From contig CM069870.1 of the NCBI GenBank assembly GCA_036172665.1, positions 43,854,001 through 43,918,000 of the forward strand: a stretch of DNA of 64,000 nucleotides, written 5' to 3'. Positions 40,248-48,274 of the stretch are shown one piece after another. Each line of letters opens with the position of its first letter. Positions within the stretch are counted from its first letter, which is position 1. The notes beneath the pieces are model-generated. The model was not told where the DNA came from and did not search any database. It saw nothing but the letters and a program-made list of their open reading frames with translations. The translations under genes and the position numbers were made by a program. This DNA comes from Prosopocoilus inquinatus (lineage: Eukaryota; Arthropoda; Insecta; Coleoptera; Lucanidae).

Positions 40248-41190
40248 ATAAAACATTGCGTTTTGGTATCCATGAATCATGTTTAGAACTCAATCCTAAA
40301 TAACTTACGAGCGCCTTATTACCTTTTTCTCTCAATACATTAATTAAATATATATCTGGATGTTTTACTTTTTGTAACTCGTACTCATAAAACCCACCAA
40401 GAATGGCTTCACCATCAGCGTCTTTAATTAGATATGTTCTGGGATTAGTATTCTGCACCGACGAAATGGTAAATATTTCGTTGGACCAATTCGGAGTGTA
40501 CATCTTCGAAAATGCTTGTCTGTATTTACTGATGCGCACATGATCTCCAATTTTAAATTTTGCAATTCTTGGATCCACAATTTTAAGGTTGCTGTAGACG
40601 GACTGTAAAATACTTTGCGCATTTCTTTGATTTATCTTGCTGGGTTTGTAACCCGTCGTACTGTGAACAGTGTTATTGTATTCTTCAATTAGCCTTGGTA
40701 ATAAATTGAACCATCCGAAATTTCCTTGCATGCTAAATTCTTTCCACATTTTTTGTTTTAGGGTTCTATTAAATCTTTCGACTATCGAACTTTTTAAATT
40801 AGAGTATGCGCTATAGTGATTAATTCTATATTTCTTCATTAAATTTTGGAACTCTGCATTGTAAAATTCCTTTCCGTTATCTGTTTGTATATTTTTCGGT
40901 ACAGAATTTCTACCTTTAGATAAAATCGATTGAAAAGCTTTGGTTACTTCTTTACCTGTCTTATTTTTTAATGGTATTCCCCAAGCATACTTGGAAAATG
41001 CGTTGATCACTGTCAGAATGTATTTGTATCCTTTGTTTATCTTGGCATAAGGTAGCATTTCAATTAAGTCTGCTTGGAAGAGATCTCTGAGTCCTTTTAT
41101 TATTACTCGACGACGGCGAAAGTTTTTCCTTGCTGGTTTGTGCAACTCATTAACAACATCACGTTTCACATTAGAAGATAGATTAGACAT
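40246..41190 (-). CDS. int: Retroviral-type integrase with chromodomain-like C-terminus
   Basis: 314 aa. It joins the element's ends to target DNA, here with a 6-bp stagger. The RNase H-fold core has catalytic D41 (FQADLIEM), D104 (QTDNGKEF) and E138 (IVERFNRTLK), with 33 residues between the last two by my count. A basic RRRR stretch precedes the core. The C-terminal 40-50 residues (YLINVLREKG...SWIPKRNVL) resemble a chromodomain, which in LTR retrotransposons can direct integration to marked chromatin and is also known in Polinton integrases. There is no HHCC zinc domain, as is usual for Polinton integrases that start near this point. Its ATG overlaps the stop of the upstream 127-aa frame by 8 bases, so the two may share an mRNA. 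Confidence 0.95.
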   Translation of the reverse strand: MSNLSSNVKRDVVNELHKPARKNFRRRRVIIKGLRDLFQADLIEMLPYAKINKGYKYILTVINAFSKYAWGIPLKNKTGKEVTKAFQSILSKGRNSVPKNIQTDNGKEFYNAEFQNLMKKYRINHYSAYSNLKSSIVERFNRTLKQKMWKEFSMQGNFGWFNLLPRLIEEYNNTVHSTTGYKPSKINQRNAQSILQSVYSNLKIVDPRIAKFKIGDHVRISKYRQAFSKMYTPNWSNEIFTISSVQNTNPRTYLIKDADGEAILGGFYEYELQKVKHPDIYLINVLREKGNKALVSYLGLSSKHDSWIPKRNVL

Positions 41191-41566
41191 TTTCAGTTAG
41201 AACTCGTTTTCTTACGATGAATTCAACAAATAATGGAACTGCACAAACTAAAGATGTGCAAGTAAACGAGATTTGATCTCCCACATTCAACGTTCTTCCA
41301 ATTAAAGTATCAGTACAATTTATAGCGTTGATGGATACTGTAATGTTGACAATAGTAGGTTGATGAATAAGTACTTTTTTAACAACGCAAGTTTCTTGGA
41401 TCGTATACGTCGTTTGGTGACCTCTATTTGAAAGCAAATACACACTTTCGGCGTTAAGCTCTTGACTCTGAAAGTCTAATAATGTTTCGTAAAATAATGG
41501 TGTAGCAGCAATGTGTTTGAAAACTGTGTGTTTATGAACGTGTCTTCCAAACTTATCAATAGTCAT
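41183..41566 (-). CDS. Hypothetical Polinton protein, 127 aa
   Basis: A full open frame directly upstream of integrase and overlapping its start by 8 bases (41183-41190). It begins with a short hydrophilic segment (TIDKFGRHVHKHT), then alternating beta-like stretches with many Val, Ile and Thr, and four Cys in the last two thirds. I see no signal peptide and no clear membrane segment. The beta-rich character would suit a small virion component, such as a jelly-roll or spike/fibre-like part, but that is a guess. I recognise no enzyme motif. The TCAGTT about 30 bases 5' of the ATG (minus strand, around 41600), with an AT-rich TATTTAG 31 bases before it, could be a core promoter. Confidence 0.75.
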   Translation of the reverse strand: MTIDKFGRHVHKHTVFKHIAATPLFYETLLDFQSQELNAESVYLLSNRGHQTTYTIQETCVVKKVLIHQPTIVNITVSINAINCTDTLIGRTLNVGDQISFTCTSLVCAVPLFVEFIVRKRVLTENV

Positions 41567-41634
41567 TGTGAATCAATCAACAACTATGTGAAACTGAAAT
41601 GTGTGCTCGCTTGCACTCCACTAAATACTACAAT

Positions 41635-42861
41635 TTACAAAATAATTTTAGCCTCTTTTAATTCTTCAATGATCGCTATGATTTCATTGTTATGTGCGGA
41701 GTGACCTGCTGATTTGGATGCGTTCAATAAACGCAATCGTTCTACTAGTTCGTTAGGATCATCCCAGTATTGATACTGCAAACATTTGTTAGGTACAAGC
41801 TTTTTCTCCAAAGCTCCACCTGTTTTCCAGCTTCGCGCCCACCAAACGTTTGGTGGTTTTCCCTGAATTATTGGTTTTATAATATTCACATATTTAAATC
41901 CTCTGCTTGCAGATATTCGCCCTGAGGGATTATAATTAACTTTAAACGCACTAGTTCTTCTCAATATATCTCTATAGTCTCGCACATCGTGAAACGTAAA
42001 TTTCTCTGGATTTTTCTTAAAAACCAGCTCGTATAAACCTTTAGTACCCTTATACGCCAAGTCTCCAATTACAAGATCGGGACCGTCAAACTTAAGCTCC
42101 TGGTTCCCAACAAACAATCTCTCATCTTCTTCTCTTACACCGTATTTTGTATCGAATTCATTTTCTACATCAGTTTCAAATCGTGTAACATAATCACGTG
42201 CTAACGGATGATACGATTCTAAGGCAGCTTCCACCAGCGGTGATTCTAATCTAGTCCGAAGTAATGATTTTCGTTCTTCTAGAAGTGTACGAGCATGAGC
42301 CAGGGATTCGTCCGCAGGGGGGTTACTGCTTTCGGTGTCATATTCTTCTGCTTCTTCATAAACAGATTTTGAAGTTGGAGATGTGGACTTTTCATGAGGA
42401 ACCTCAAGAATTTCTTCATCTTCTAAGATGGAAGGTTGTTTAATTTCACGTCCAAGTGGCGTTGAAGTACCCACATCATGCTCCTCTGACAATCCAATTC
42501 GCGACGAAGGATCGGATTTTAATTTATAACTCGGTCTTCTTCGTATGAAAGAAGTATCAGATCTCAATTTATAAATCGGTCTTTTTCGTAGGAAAGAACT
42601 CTTTGGCTCCTCTTTCAATCTCTTTTCACTGGCTTCGTATGACTGTTGCTCCTCTTTCATAGGTAATACGCTGCGAACAACATCTAGCTTATTGACAATA
42701 TCTCGGAGTGGCTCTACAATAGGTGAATAAGTTGTCTGCAGATACTTTTTTGATTGCTCCGCATGATGTTTTGCTTGTGCAATATCGGATTTAAGTGTTT
42801 TTAATTTAGTACGCAAACTTTCGCGCGCAGTGGCTAATTCTGCTTTAAGTTTGTTACTCAT
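41635..42861 (-). CDS. Coiled-coil protein with DUF8207-like C-terminal domain, 408 aa
   Basis: Residues 1-66 are charged and heptad-like and probably form a coiled coil. Residues 89-118 contain two copies of a basic 15-residue unit (SFLRKRPIYKLRSDT and SFIRRRPSYKLKSDP). A low-complexity acidic stretch follows (about 125-185), then a second helical segment (about 186-235). Residues about 239-332 match, from memory, a domain common in animal Polinton proteins (GDLAYKGTKGLYELVFKKNPE... then NYNPSGR...YVNIIKPII), catalogued as DUF8207. Function is unknown. The position beside the ATPase and integrase and the basic repeats make a DNA-binding or virion-core role possible. The start ATG at 42861 is the first in frame and follows a short AT-rich spacer. 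Confidence 0.85.
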   Translation of the reverse strand: MSNKLKAELATARESLRTKLKTLKSDIAQAKHHAEQSKKYLQTTYSPIVEPLRDIVNKLDVVRSVLPMKEEQQSYEASEKRLKEEPKSSFLRKRPIYKLRSDTSFIRRRPSYKLKSDPSSRIGLSEEHDVGTSTPLGREIKQPSILEDEEILEVPHEKSTSPTSKSVYEEAEEYDTESSNPPADESLAHARTLLEERKSLLRTRLESPLVEAALESYHPLARDYVTRFETDVENEFDTKYGVREEDERLFVGNQELKFDGPDLVIGDLAYKGTKGLYELVFKKNPEKFTFHDVRDYRDILRRTSAFKVNYNPSGRISASRGFKYVNIIKPIIQGKPPNVWWARSWKTGGALEKKLVPNKCLQYQYWDDPNELVERLRLLNASKSAGHSAHNNEIIAIIEELKEAKIIL

Positions 42862-42950
42862 GGTGCATCCGCATCCTTTAACGTCTGTTACAGTACTGAA
42901 GAACTGTAGAACTATGTAAAAATGAAAGAACTATGTAAAATGTAGTGGTT

Positions 42951-43661
42951 TTAAAGATATATGTACGTGTCGAATCCTTTACGATATCTCCCTGCGTTTA
43001 TGGAACAATCGGTATCAATAACTAAGAAACCAAACGGTTCCTTCCAACAAGCGTAACAGATATTACGAAACTGGTCCATAGTCATATCTCCGCTGACGTA
43101 ATCATCGTAAACGTGTTTCAAATTTGTGAAATCTTGACGAAATAGTATTAAGAAATTACAATTATCACGAATCATTTGTTTGGGTATTGCACTGTAAGTT
43201 TGACTTAAATAAAAGCAGTCAACATTTCTATGACGTCCAAAGGAGAAATATTCTTTAATTAAATTTTGTGTAGTACACTGAACATCATCAAAAACAACGA
43301 CTGAATATTCTTTTACATTTGTAGGTGACACCATTTTTTCAATATCGGAAATTTCAAAGTAGCCTATTTCGGGCACTGTTGATAGCAAATGTCGGAGAAA
43401 TTTATACTTCCCCTGAGATAAGGTCTTACAGCAGATGTATAAATTTTGGAAACGTAATCCGTTCGGATGGGTTAATAATGTCACTAAGGAATTACTTTTA
43501 CCAGCCCCTGAGCTCCCGCTAATGATAACGCGTTTACTTGATCCTCCGAAGAGAACACTGTGACGTTTAAAGGTTTCATTTGCAATTGCATCGTCGAAAT
43601 TTTGTACGGGTAACTTTAAAGACTGTTGTTGAAACTTCATATTTAAAATAATATTTTTCAA
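42951..43661 (-). CDS. FtsK/HerA-type genome-packaging ATPase (A32-like)
   Basis: 236 aa P-loop ATPase that in related viruses pumps DNA into the capsid. Walker A GSSGAGKS at residues 49-56, Walker B VVVFDDV at 121-127, then GRHRNVDCFYLSQTYSAIPK (141-160), the sensor/arginine region typical of this clade. Length matches Polinton and adenovirus/NCLDV A32-type ATPases. ATG at 43661 is used; a second Met at residue 8 is an equally good start. A TATA element (43761-43767) lies 32 bases before an ACAGTA initiator about 75 bases upstream. The 3' end lies 89 bp before the next leftward gene. Confidence 0.95.
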   Translation of the reverse strand: MKNIILNMKFQQQSLKLPVQNFDDAIANETFKRHSVLFGGSSKRVIISGSSGAGKSNSLVTLLTHPNGLRFQNLYICCKTLSQGKYKFLRHLLSTVPEIGYFEISDIEKMVSPTNVKEYSVVVFDDVQCTTQNLIKEYFSFGRHRNVDCFYLSQTYSAIPKQMIRDNCNFLILFRQDFTNLKHVYDDYVSGDMTMDQFRNICYACWKEPFGFLVIDTDCSINAGRYRKGFDTYIYL

Positions 43662-43732
43662 AAATATTCAAAATATTTTTGCTCCTTACAACACGTTATT
43701 AATTTCCTCGTTACCAAACGCGATACTCTATT

Positions 43733-43767
43733 ACTGTGTTGTAGTTATCAATATCAACTGCTATATA
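43733..43767 (-). promoter_or_regulatory. TATA box and initiator for the packaging ATPase
   Basis: Minus-strand TATATAG (43761-43767) with ACAGTA 32 bases downstream (A at 43735), close to the spacing of RNA polymerase II core promoters in arthropods. Confidence 0.5.
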
Positions 43768-43830
43768 AACACTCTTTAAAACTCATAAATTATTTATTTA
43801 AATAAATATAATAAATTAATGTTCCTAACT

Positions 43831-43890
43831 AACTAAATTAATATTTCTAACTAAATTAATATTTCTAACTCTAACTAAATTAATATCTCT
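43831..43890. repeat. 18-bp tandem repeat, three copies
   Basis: AACTAAATTAATATTTCT at 43831-43848 and 43849-43866, then after a 6-base break a copy with one change at 43873-43890. It lies between the ATPase promoter and the 3' end of the next gene and is very AT-rich. Confidence 0.9.
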
Positions 43891-43922
43891 AACCTAAACT
43901 CTGATTAATGCTCTAATGCTCC

Positions 43923-44395
43923 TCACTGTAAAAAATAAGATGTTATTAAAATGTTGAAAGGTAATGAACGATAACGAACCCAAGATTCATCCATCGTGGA
44001 TTCCACTTCCACCTCTCCCCTTTCCTCCTCCTCCACCTCCACCTTTAGTGGTAAAGGCCGAGGTAGAGGCTCCAACACTGGCGGCGCAAACACCCTCCTT
44101 TTTAGGCGGATGCGTTGAGGCGCCGCCACTTGCTGCACCGGCGGCCTTCGTTCAGGTGTGGCCGCCGCTAGCGGCGTTGGAGTGTAGCTGGGTGAAGGTG
44201 ACCGTTCGATACGTGGATGAACCATGCGATAATTAACTACCGCCGTTTCCGCATTAATCAGAGTTCCGTCCATTAACTGAAAAAGTAAATAATCAAAAAT
44301 ATAAACCGTAAAATACAAATTAGATTACTCACTTTCAGTTCCACTTGCCTCATAAAAATTGATTTCACGAGAGGCACGTTTGGTGAAGAACTCAT
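43923..44395 (-). CDS. Small Pro/Glu-rich Polinton protein, spliced
   Basis: Proposed as two coding exons: 44395-44333 (21 codons, ATG directly after a splice acceptor) and 44276-43923, joined in phase 0 across a 56-bp intron, giving about 138 aa. The second exon reads through a proline-rich, Ser-rich stretch (SPSPSYTPTPLAA), a basic patch (RIRLKRR), then an acidic run (VEVEEEERGEVEVE). It is not recognised as an enzyme. The composition, disordered with paired basic and acidic patches, suggests a nucleic-acid or scaffold partner, by inference only. The unspliced frame (start 44318) would begin inside the intron, so I prefer the spliced model. A competing frame through the first exon ends soon after the donor and is less convincing. 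Confidence 0.6.
44277..44332 (-). other. 56-bp intron in the Pro/Glu-rich gene
   Basis: Minus-strand donor CTGAAA|GTGAGTAAT at 44332 and acceptor TTTTTCAG ending at 44277, with a pyrimidine-rich tail. Both sides are in phase 0. Confidence 0.65.
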
Positions 44396-44465
44396 CTGTA
44401 AAACGAATAACAATTATTAAAAATTGTACAAAGAAAAATAATTTTTTATATCCTCGAAAACATAC
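44396..44465 (-). other. 70-bp leader intron before the Pro/Glu-rich gene
   Basis: Minus-strand donor TTAG|GTATGT at 44465 and acceptor CGTTTTACAG ending at 44396, immediately before ATG at 44395. A TATATT element about 29 bases before a TCACA lies upstream of the leader exon. The same plan (TATA, short leader exon, intron, then ATG) is seen for the gene starting at 46281. Confidence 0.55.
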
Positions 44466-44530
44466 CTAATACCTCGACAACATTTCCAACTTCATGTGAG
44501 GAACATACCATTAAACAACAATATAATTCA

Positions 44531-44607
44531 CAGACATATCTACTTAAGAGAAGAAGTTAAATCTTAAGACACTAAATCAAACTTAATCTTTTAAATAGAT
44601 ATGTCTG
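44531..44607. repeat. Imperfect inverted repeat overlapping a stop codon
   Basis: CAGACATATCTACTTAA (44531-44547) pairs with TTAAATAGATATGTCTG (44591-44607) at 16 of 17 positions around a 43-base loop. The inner arm contains the stop codon of the minus-strand frame ending at 44591. It could be a transcript 3' hairpin or a protein site. Confidence 0.8.
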
Positions 44608-45355
44608 CGACAAGATTATGAAACAAATCTTGGATCAGGCTCAGACGGTTGTGAATGAGGGAAATTTTGTCATATTGTTCGTTTAAAGCCTGGTCAGTCG
44701 GAGACCTTAAGCGAACTGTACGTAAAATTTCACGACAAGATTGCAACTCATCCGTGACTTTTCTAAGATTTTTCTCACCCTCTAAACAACAGTTCCTGAC
44801 TTCAGGCATAATTCCGTCATAATAATTTTGGACTGCTGTTGAGATAACTCCCACTAAATTGGGAGAGGGTGAAGGAAGGGGTATAACATGTTGTGATGAG
44901 GAAAGGGATCGAATAGGTGTAGAGGTTCGGACACTAGGAGAGGATATTTCAAGGCGAGAAGGTGAAATCTGAAGTCGAGAAGGTGGAATTTGAGAGGGTG
45001 GGATAAGTAGTTCCGGTTGTGATTGTGAAGATGACAAATTCTGAATATTGGATATAATATTAGCAGATTCACTAACATTAGTCCTCGGTAGATTAATAGT
45101 CCTCGGTCGACGAACAGAAGGAGAATTATTAATCATTACTGGATTAATATTAATTGATGAGTTCGTGTTATTATTATTCCCAATTGGTGATAATTGAGAT
45201 ATCTCCATTGAACGGTCTGATATATCAATTATTTCAGAAACTGAGTCATTAGGATTTAGCGGGATATTATCTGCAACAACACGGGGTTGCGACTGACTCA
45301 GTTGACCTTGCAACTCCGCACTATGCATCAAGTCATGATTTGAACGCAAAGAAGA
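44591..45355 (-). CDS. Downstream frame of the Ser/Thr/Gln-rich protein (reached by -1 shift)
   Basis: About 254 codons, open from the T8 run at 45355-45362. There is no ATG near its 5' end (45349 is TTG), which argues that it is not translated on its own. It begins with a polar, low-complexity half (Ser, Pro, Asn, Ile) with SPS/PSR repeats (residues about 110-165). It ends with a well-formed helical region (about 170-252) containing two Cys (RNCCLEGEKN) and regular Leu spacing, probably a coiled coil. Entering it by a -1 slip on the slippery run of the upstream frame would make one protein of about 563 aa. A sequencing or real indel in the T8 run would give the same picture. Confidence 0.65.
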   Translation of the reverse strand, partial: SSLRSNHDLMHSAELQGQLSQSQPRVVADNIPLNPNDSVSEIIDISDRSMEISQLSPIGNNNNTNSSININPVMINNSPSVRRPRTINLPRTNVSESANIISNIQNLSSSQSQPELLIPPSQIPPSRLQISPSRLEISSPSVRTSTPIRSLSSSQHVIPLPSPSPNLVGVISTAVQNYYDGIMPEVRNCCLEGEKNLRKVTDELQSCREILRTVRLRSPTDQALNEQYDKISLIHNRLSLIQDLFHNLVADISI

Positions 45356-46281
45356 AAAAAAACTCTTTCATTAGCAATTCTTTCCAATCTACGTTCCATT
45401 GTGCGTTCCCTTCTGCGTTGCAAATATTCTGCTTTAGGCAACCACACTCTTTCATACTTGTCGCTAACGGTCCTTAGACGAGAATATTGGTTGCCACGTA
45501 GGGTGCGTAAATATTGTGTGGGTTCACGAGTATTAGAAGCGGATTTAGAAACAGATTTAGAAATGGAACTCGGAGTTTTTGATTTAGAAATAACAGATCT
45601 AGAAATGACACTCGGAGTTGTAAAGACGGATGTAATAGGAACAGTTTCCGATGTAGAAATAGGAACGGATGTTACAGCAACCGAAGTAGTAGAGACTGAT
45701 GTGGATGTTACAATAGGAGTAACTATTGACTGTTGAGAAATGAGGGGTTGAGTAGGTTTGGTTTGCGTAAGGAAAGAAGAAATAAGGGGTTGAGTGGGTT
45801 GTTTAAGAATGGGAACTGATTTATTTGATGGGGAAACTGGTTTATTTGGTGGTTTCGAAGTTTGAGGTGGTTTCATTAAAGAAGAAGTAGCGATTAATTG
45901 TTGTGGAATAATAAAAGGAGGTTGGGTAGATTGCTGATTAAGAATAAAAGGGCTAGGAACCAGCAATTGGCTAACAATTGGTTGACTGGAATGAATGTCT
46001 CGAGAATCCACACGATCTATTACGTCACCAACTGCGTTCAGTGTAGAATCATTGATAATTCCTTCTTGCAACAGGAAAGAGGAATTATCAATTTCATTCC
46101 ACCATGAAGGCGGCACATTTGCTTGAGTGGTAAATGCACTCTGAGAAACATTTACTTGAGCAGTACTTGCCACTCCTGTCTGTGTTTCTCTAAATGCAGA
46201 TTCCACGCTAGTAGTTACTGTTGAAGAAGGATTTCCTTGTAAATATTGCTGTAAAATTGGGCGTTCATTTCCAAAGGACAT
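45328..46281 (-). CDS. Ser/Thr/Gln/Pro-rich low-complexity Polinton protein, 317 aa (zero frame)
   Basis: Start ATG at 46281 is chosen because a splice acceptor (GCTAG) ends two bases before it; an earlier ATG at 46290 would lie in the proposed leader intron. Residues about 10-270 are disordered and rich in Ser, Thr, Gln, Pro and Val, with repeated KPTQPLIS-like and SKS-like units. A basic, Arg-rich helix follows (ERVWLPKAEYLQRRRERTMERRLER). The frame then meets TTTTTTTT and ends 24 bases later. The abrupt end just after a slippery run, with a long open frame in the -1 register, suggests it is the front half of a longer product. No homologue is recognised; fibre, scaffold or regulatory roles are open. 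Confidence 0.7.
   Translation of the reverse strand: MSFGNERPILQQYLQGNPSSTVTTSVESAFRETQTGVASTAQVNVSQSAFTTQANVPPSWWNEIDNSSFLLQEGIINDSTLNAVGDVIDRVDSRDIHSSQPIVSQLLVPSPFILNQQSTQPPFIIPQQLIATSSLMKPPQTSKPPNKPVSPSNKSVPILKQPTQPLISSFLTQTKPTQPLISQQSIVTPIVTSTSVSTTSVAVTSVPISTSETVPITSVFTTPSVISRSVISKSKTPSSISKSVSKSASNTREPTQYLRTLRGNQYSRLRTVSDKYERVWLPKAEYLQRRRERTMERRLERIANERVFFLLCVQIMT
45352..45363 (-). promoter_or_regulatory. Candidate -1 ribosomal frameshift site (U UUU UUU)
   Basis: Minus-strand T8 run at 45362-45355, read GTT TTT TTT CTT in the zero frame. The heptamer T TTT TTT is in the correct phase for a classic -1 slip, and the -1 frame is then open for about 254 codons. I did not find a clear stimulatory hairpin within the next 15 bases. 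Confidence 0.45.
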
Positions 46282-46283
46282 TA

Positions 46284-46454
46284 CTAGCATGCAAAAATAC
46301 GGAGTATATTAAAACATTAAAACGTAAATCTTACTTAATAATACTTACAGTTAAATTGTTAAACAAACAAGAACAGATACAGAACAGATATATCTGGAAA
46401 AATAGAGTATCATACTATAGATCTATTAATGAATTAAGAAGTAAAAGCACTTAC
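46284..46454 (-). other. 171-bp leader intron upstream of the Ser/Thr-rich gene
   Basis: Strong minus-strand donor CTACTG|GTAAGTGC at 46454 and acceptor TTTTTGCATGCTAG ending at 46284, two bases before the ATG. The leader exon would run from about 46482 to 46455. Confidence 0.6.
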
Positions 46455-46481
46455 CAGTAGATTCACTGAACAAATAACTTG

Positions 46482-46514
46482 TGAGTTTATTCGAACTAAA
46501 TGCCTCCTTTTATA
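46482..46514 (-). promoter_or_regulatory. TATA box and initiator for the Ser/Thr-rich gene
   Basis: Minus-strand TATAAAAGG (46506-46514) with CTCACA whose A lies at 46482, 32 bases downstream, then a short exon and a consensus splice donor at 46454. Confidence 0.65.
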
Positions 46515-46796
46515 CTCGAAAAGTTGAAGGTAAACCTTCTAAAACTGCACGTAAGAAATTATGTAATATGTTATTCAAAATTAACATTATAAAAGGTCAC
46601 ATAACAAACACGCGTAACCGGAACATCGAAAAGTGAAAGAACACCTTGCTCAGAAATGATGCAATACGTATTTTGTATTACAACATCCTGAACATAATGT
46701 TATTCAAAACTAAAGTTGTATAAGGTCAAACCGAACGCGCATAATAAATTTTTTTTATTATTTATTTTATCCCGTTTCCATTTGCAGTAGCAGTAA

Positions 46797-46990
46797 AAGA
46801 GGATGAATGGGAGGAGAATGGGCGGGGCTTAGTGGGCGGTGGGCGGAGTTTGGTGGGGGTAACTTTCTGTTTCCGCGGAATCTGGGTCAACCGGGGGGGG
46901 GGGGGGAAGAAAGCCCTCTCCCCACTCCCATCCCTACTCTTCCCTTTCCATTTTCTGGGCGTCACGAAGGCGTAACGAAGGCGTAACCAC
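46797..46990. other. GC-rich island with GC boxes, G14 run and 11-bp repeats
   Basis: An abrupt GC-rich patch in an AT-rich element. It has GGGCGG-type boxes at 46820-46828 and twice in 46834-46846, a run of 14 G at 46893-46906, and three 11-bp units starting GGCGT (46958-46990). GC boxes are sites for Sp1/KLF-type factors, so this may be an enhancer or promoter. The overlapping 67-aa minus-strand frame looks accidental. Confidence 0.6.
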
Positions 46991-47006
46991 GGCCCACTAG
47001 AACTAA

Positions 47007-47130
47007 CCTTTCCTCTTTTCTTCTTTCCTTTCTTTCCTCCTTTTTTCCTTCCTTTCTCCTCTTTTTTTCTTTCCTTCTCTCCTTTTTTTTCTTTCCTTTC
47101 TGTCCTTTTCTTCTTTCCTTCTCTTTTTTT
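47007..47130. repeat. Polypyrimidine tract, about 124 bases
   Basis: Almost pure C/T on the plus strand (one G at 47102), in irregular CCTTTT/CTTTC blocks. Such tracts can form triplex DNA. No coding potential is apparent. Confidence 0.9.
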
Positions 47131-48274
47131 ATTCTTACTTGCAGTTATTTTGAAAAAATTTCAATAACTAATTATTCTCTCTAACGACTTTAGAATTTGA
47201 ATAACATTTACGAAGTTTAATAATAATCTTATTATAACCAAGTTGAATAGTAATTCTAATCTTATTATTACCAAGTTTATAATAATCATTATTCAAATGA
47301 ATGTAAGGAAAAAGTGTATCTGTCGAATAATAATCTTTATTCGCAAAAATTTTCCTAAATCAAACTTGCAAGTGTCACACAGTTTAACGATACACATTAC
47401 ACACACGAGCACTCATCTTCTAGAAACCACGATTTCATCGAACAGTCAGCCCCTAATCTTTATTTGTAAGAATCGTGTAAATTTAAATTACATTCTTAAA
47501 AATATTCTCTTACTTATATTCTCTTAGTAAACACGCACTAAGCTTTGTGAAAGACCGATTAAGACTGGTGTGTAATACCAATATATTAGTTAAACGATTT
47601 CTATGCAAATTGAATTTGAATTTTAAATCGACGGTGAATGCTCGTAAATATGTTAATTTACTGTTATGCAATTCTTGCTGGTATGGCTCGCTTTAAAACG
47701 TGCTTGTTTTTATTTATTTAAAACGGTATTTATATTCATTCACAACTCGGAATACATATGTAAATTTTATAGTATTTGTATATTTAATCGACGTTCGCCT
47801 TCAAACATGTTTATTTTTTCTATGCCACTTAATTTATTATACGACGGTGTGTGAATCTAAATTCTTAAATTTTAAATTGATCGATTAAAATTAATAACGT
47901 CTCCTTTCTGATTTAGTTTATTATAATTTTTATACAGATCACTTCTCGCTATGAAATTTTTAACGCTGCACAGTGAAAATCATTTTTGTGACTTTTACAT
48001 CGTAGAAAATTCGTAAATTTGACAACGTTTGAAATTTCAATCGAATAAAGCGATACTTTCAAAGACAATAAAAATCTGTCAAGCTAAATTGCTCATCAAG
48101 AGTTAATCTAAATAATTTAATAACGCAATGTATTTCTAAATTTTCTTAAATCCTTAAATTGATTTATTAAAATTAATAACGAATAAAATAACAACTCCTT
48201 TCTGATTATAGTTTATTGTATAATAATATATTATTAATAACAATATTTAATAATTAATATTTTAATAATAATAT
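47131..48274. other. AT-rich intergenic stretch with no convincing gene
   Basis: About 1.1 kb of AT-rich sequence. Short plus-strand frames at 47243-47527 and 47666-47888 have biased Ile/Leu/Phe/Asn content expected from AT-rich DNA and no recognisable motif. The last 70 bases (about 48218-48285) are a simple TTA/ATA-rich run carrying minus-strand AATAAA-like signals for the gene that ends at 48275. The stretch may hold regulatory DNA or remains of a lost gene. Confidence 0.6.

Noticed and set aside
43964..44236. 90-aa plus-strand proline-rich frame
   Set aside because: Shadow of the Pro/Glu-rich minus-strand gene; Glu codons read as Pro on the other strand.
46762..46965. 67-aa minus-strand frame
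   Set aside because: Spans the G14 run and GC boxes; low-complexity Pro/Lys content and no homology recognised.
47243..47888. Plus-strand frames of 94, 62 and 62 aa
   Set aside because: AT-rich composition gives Ile/Phe/Asn-heavy peptides; two overlap each other; opposite to neighbouring genes.
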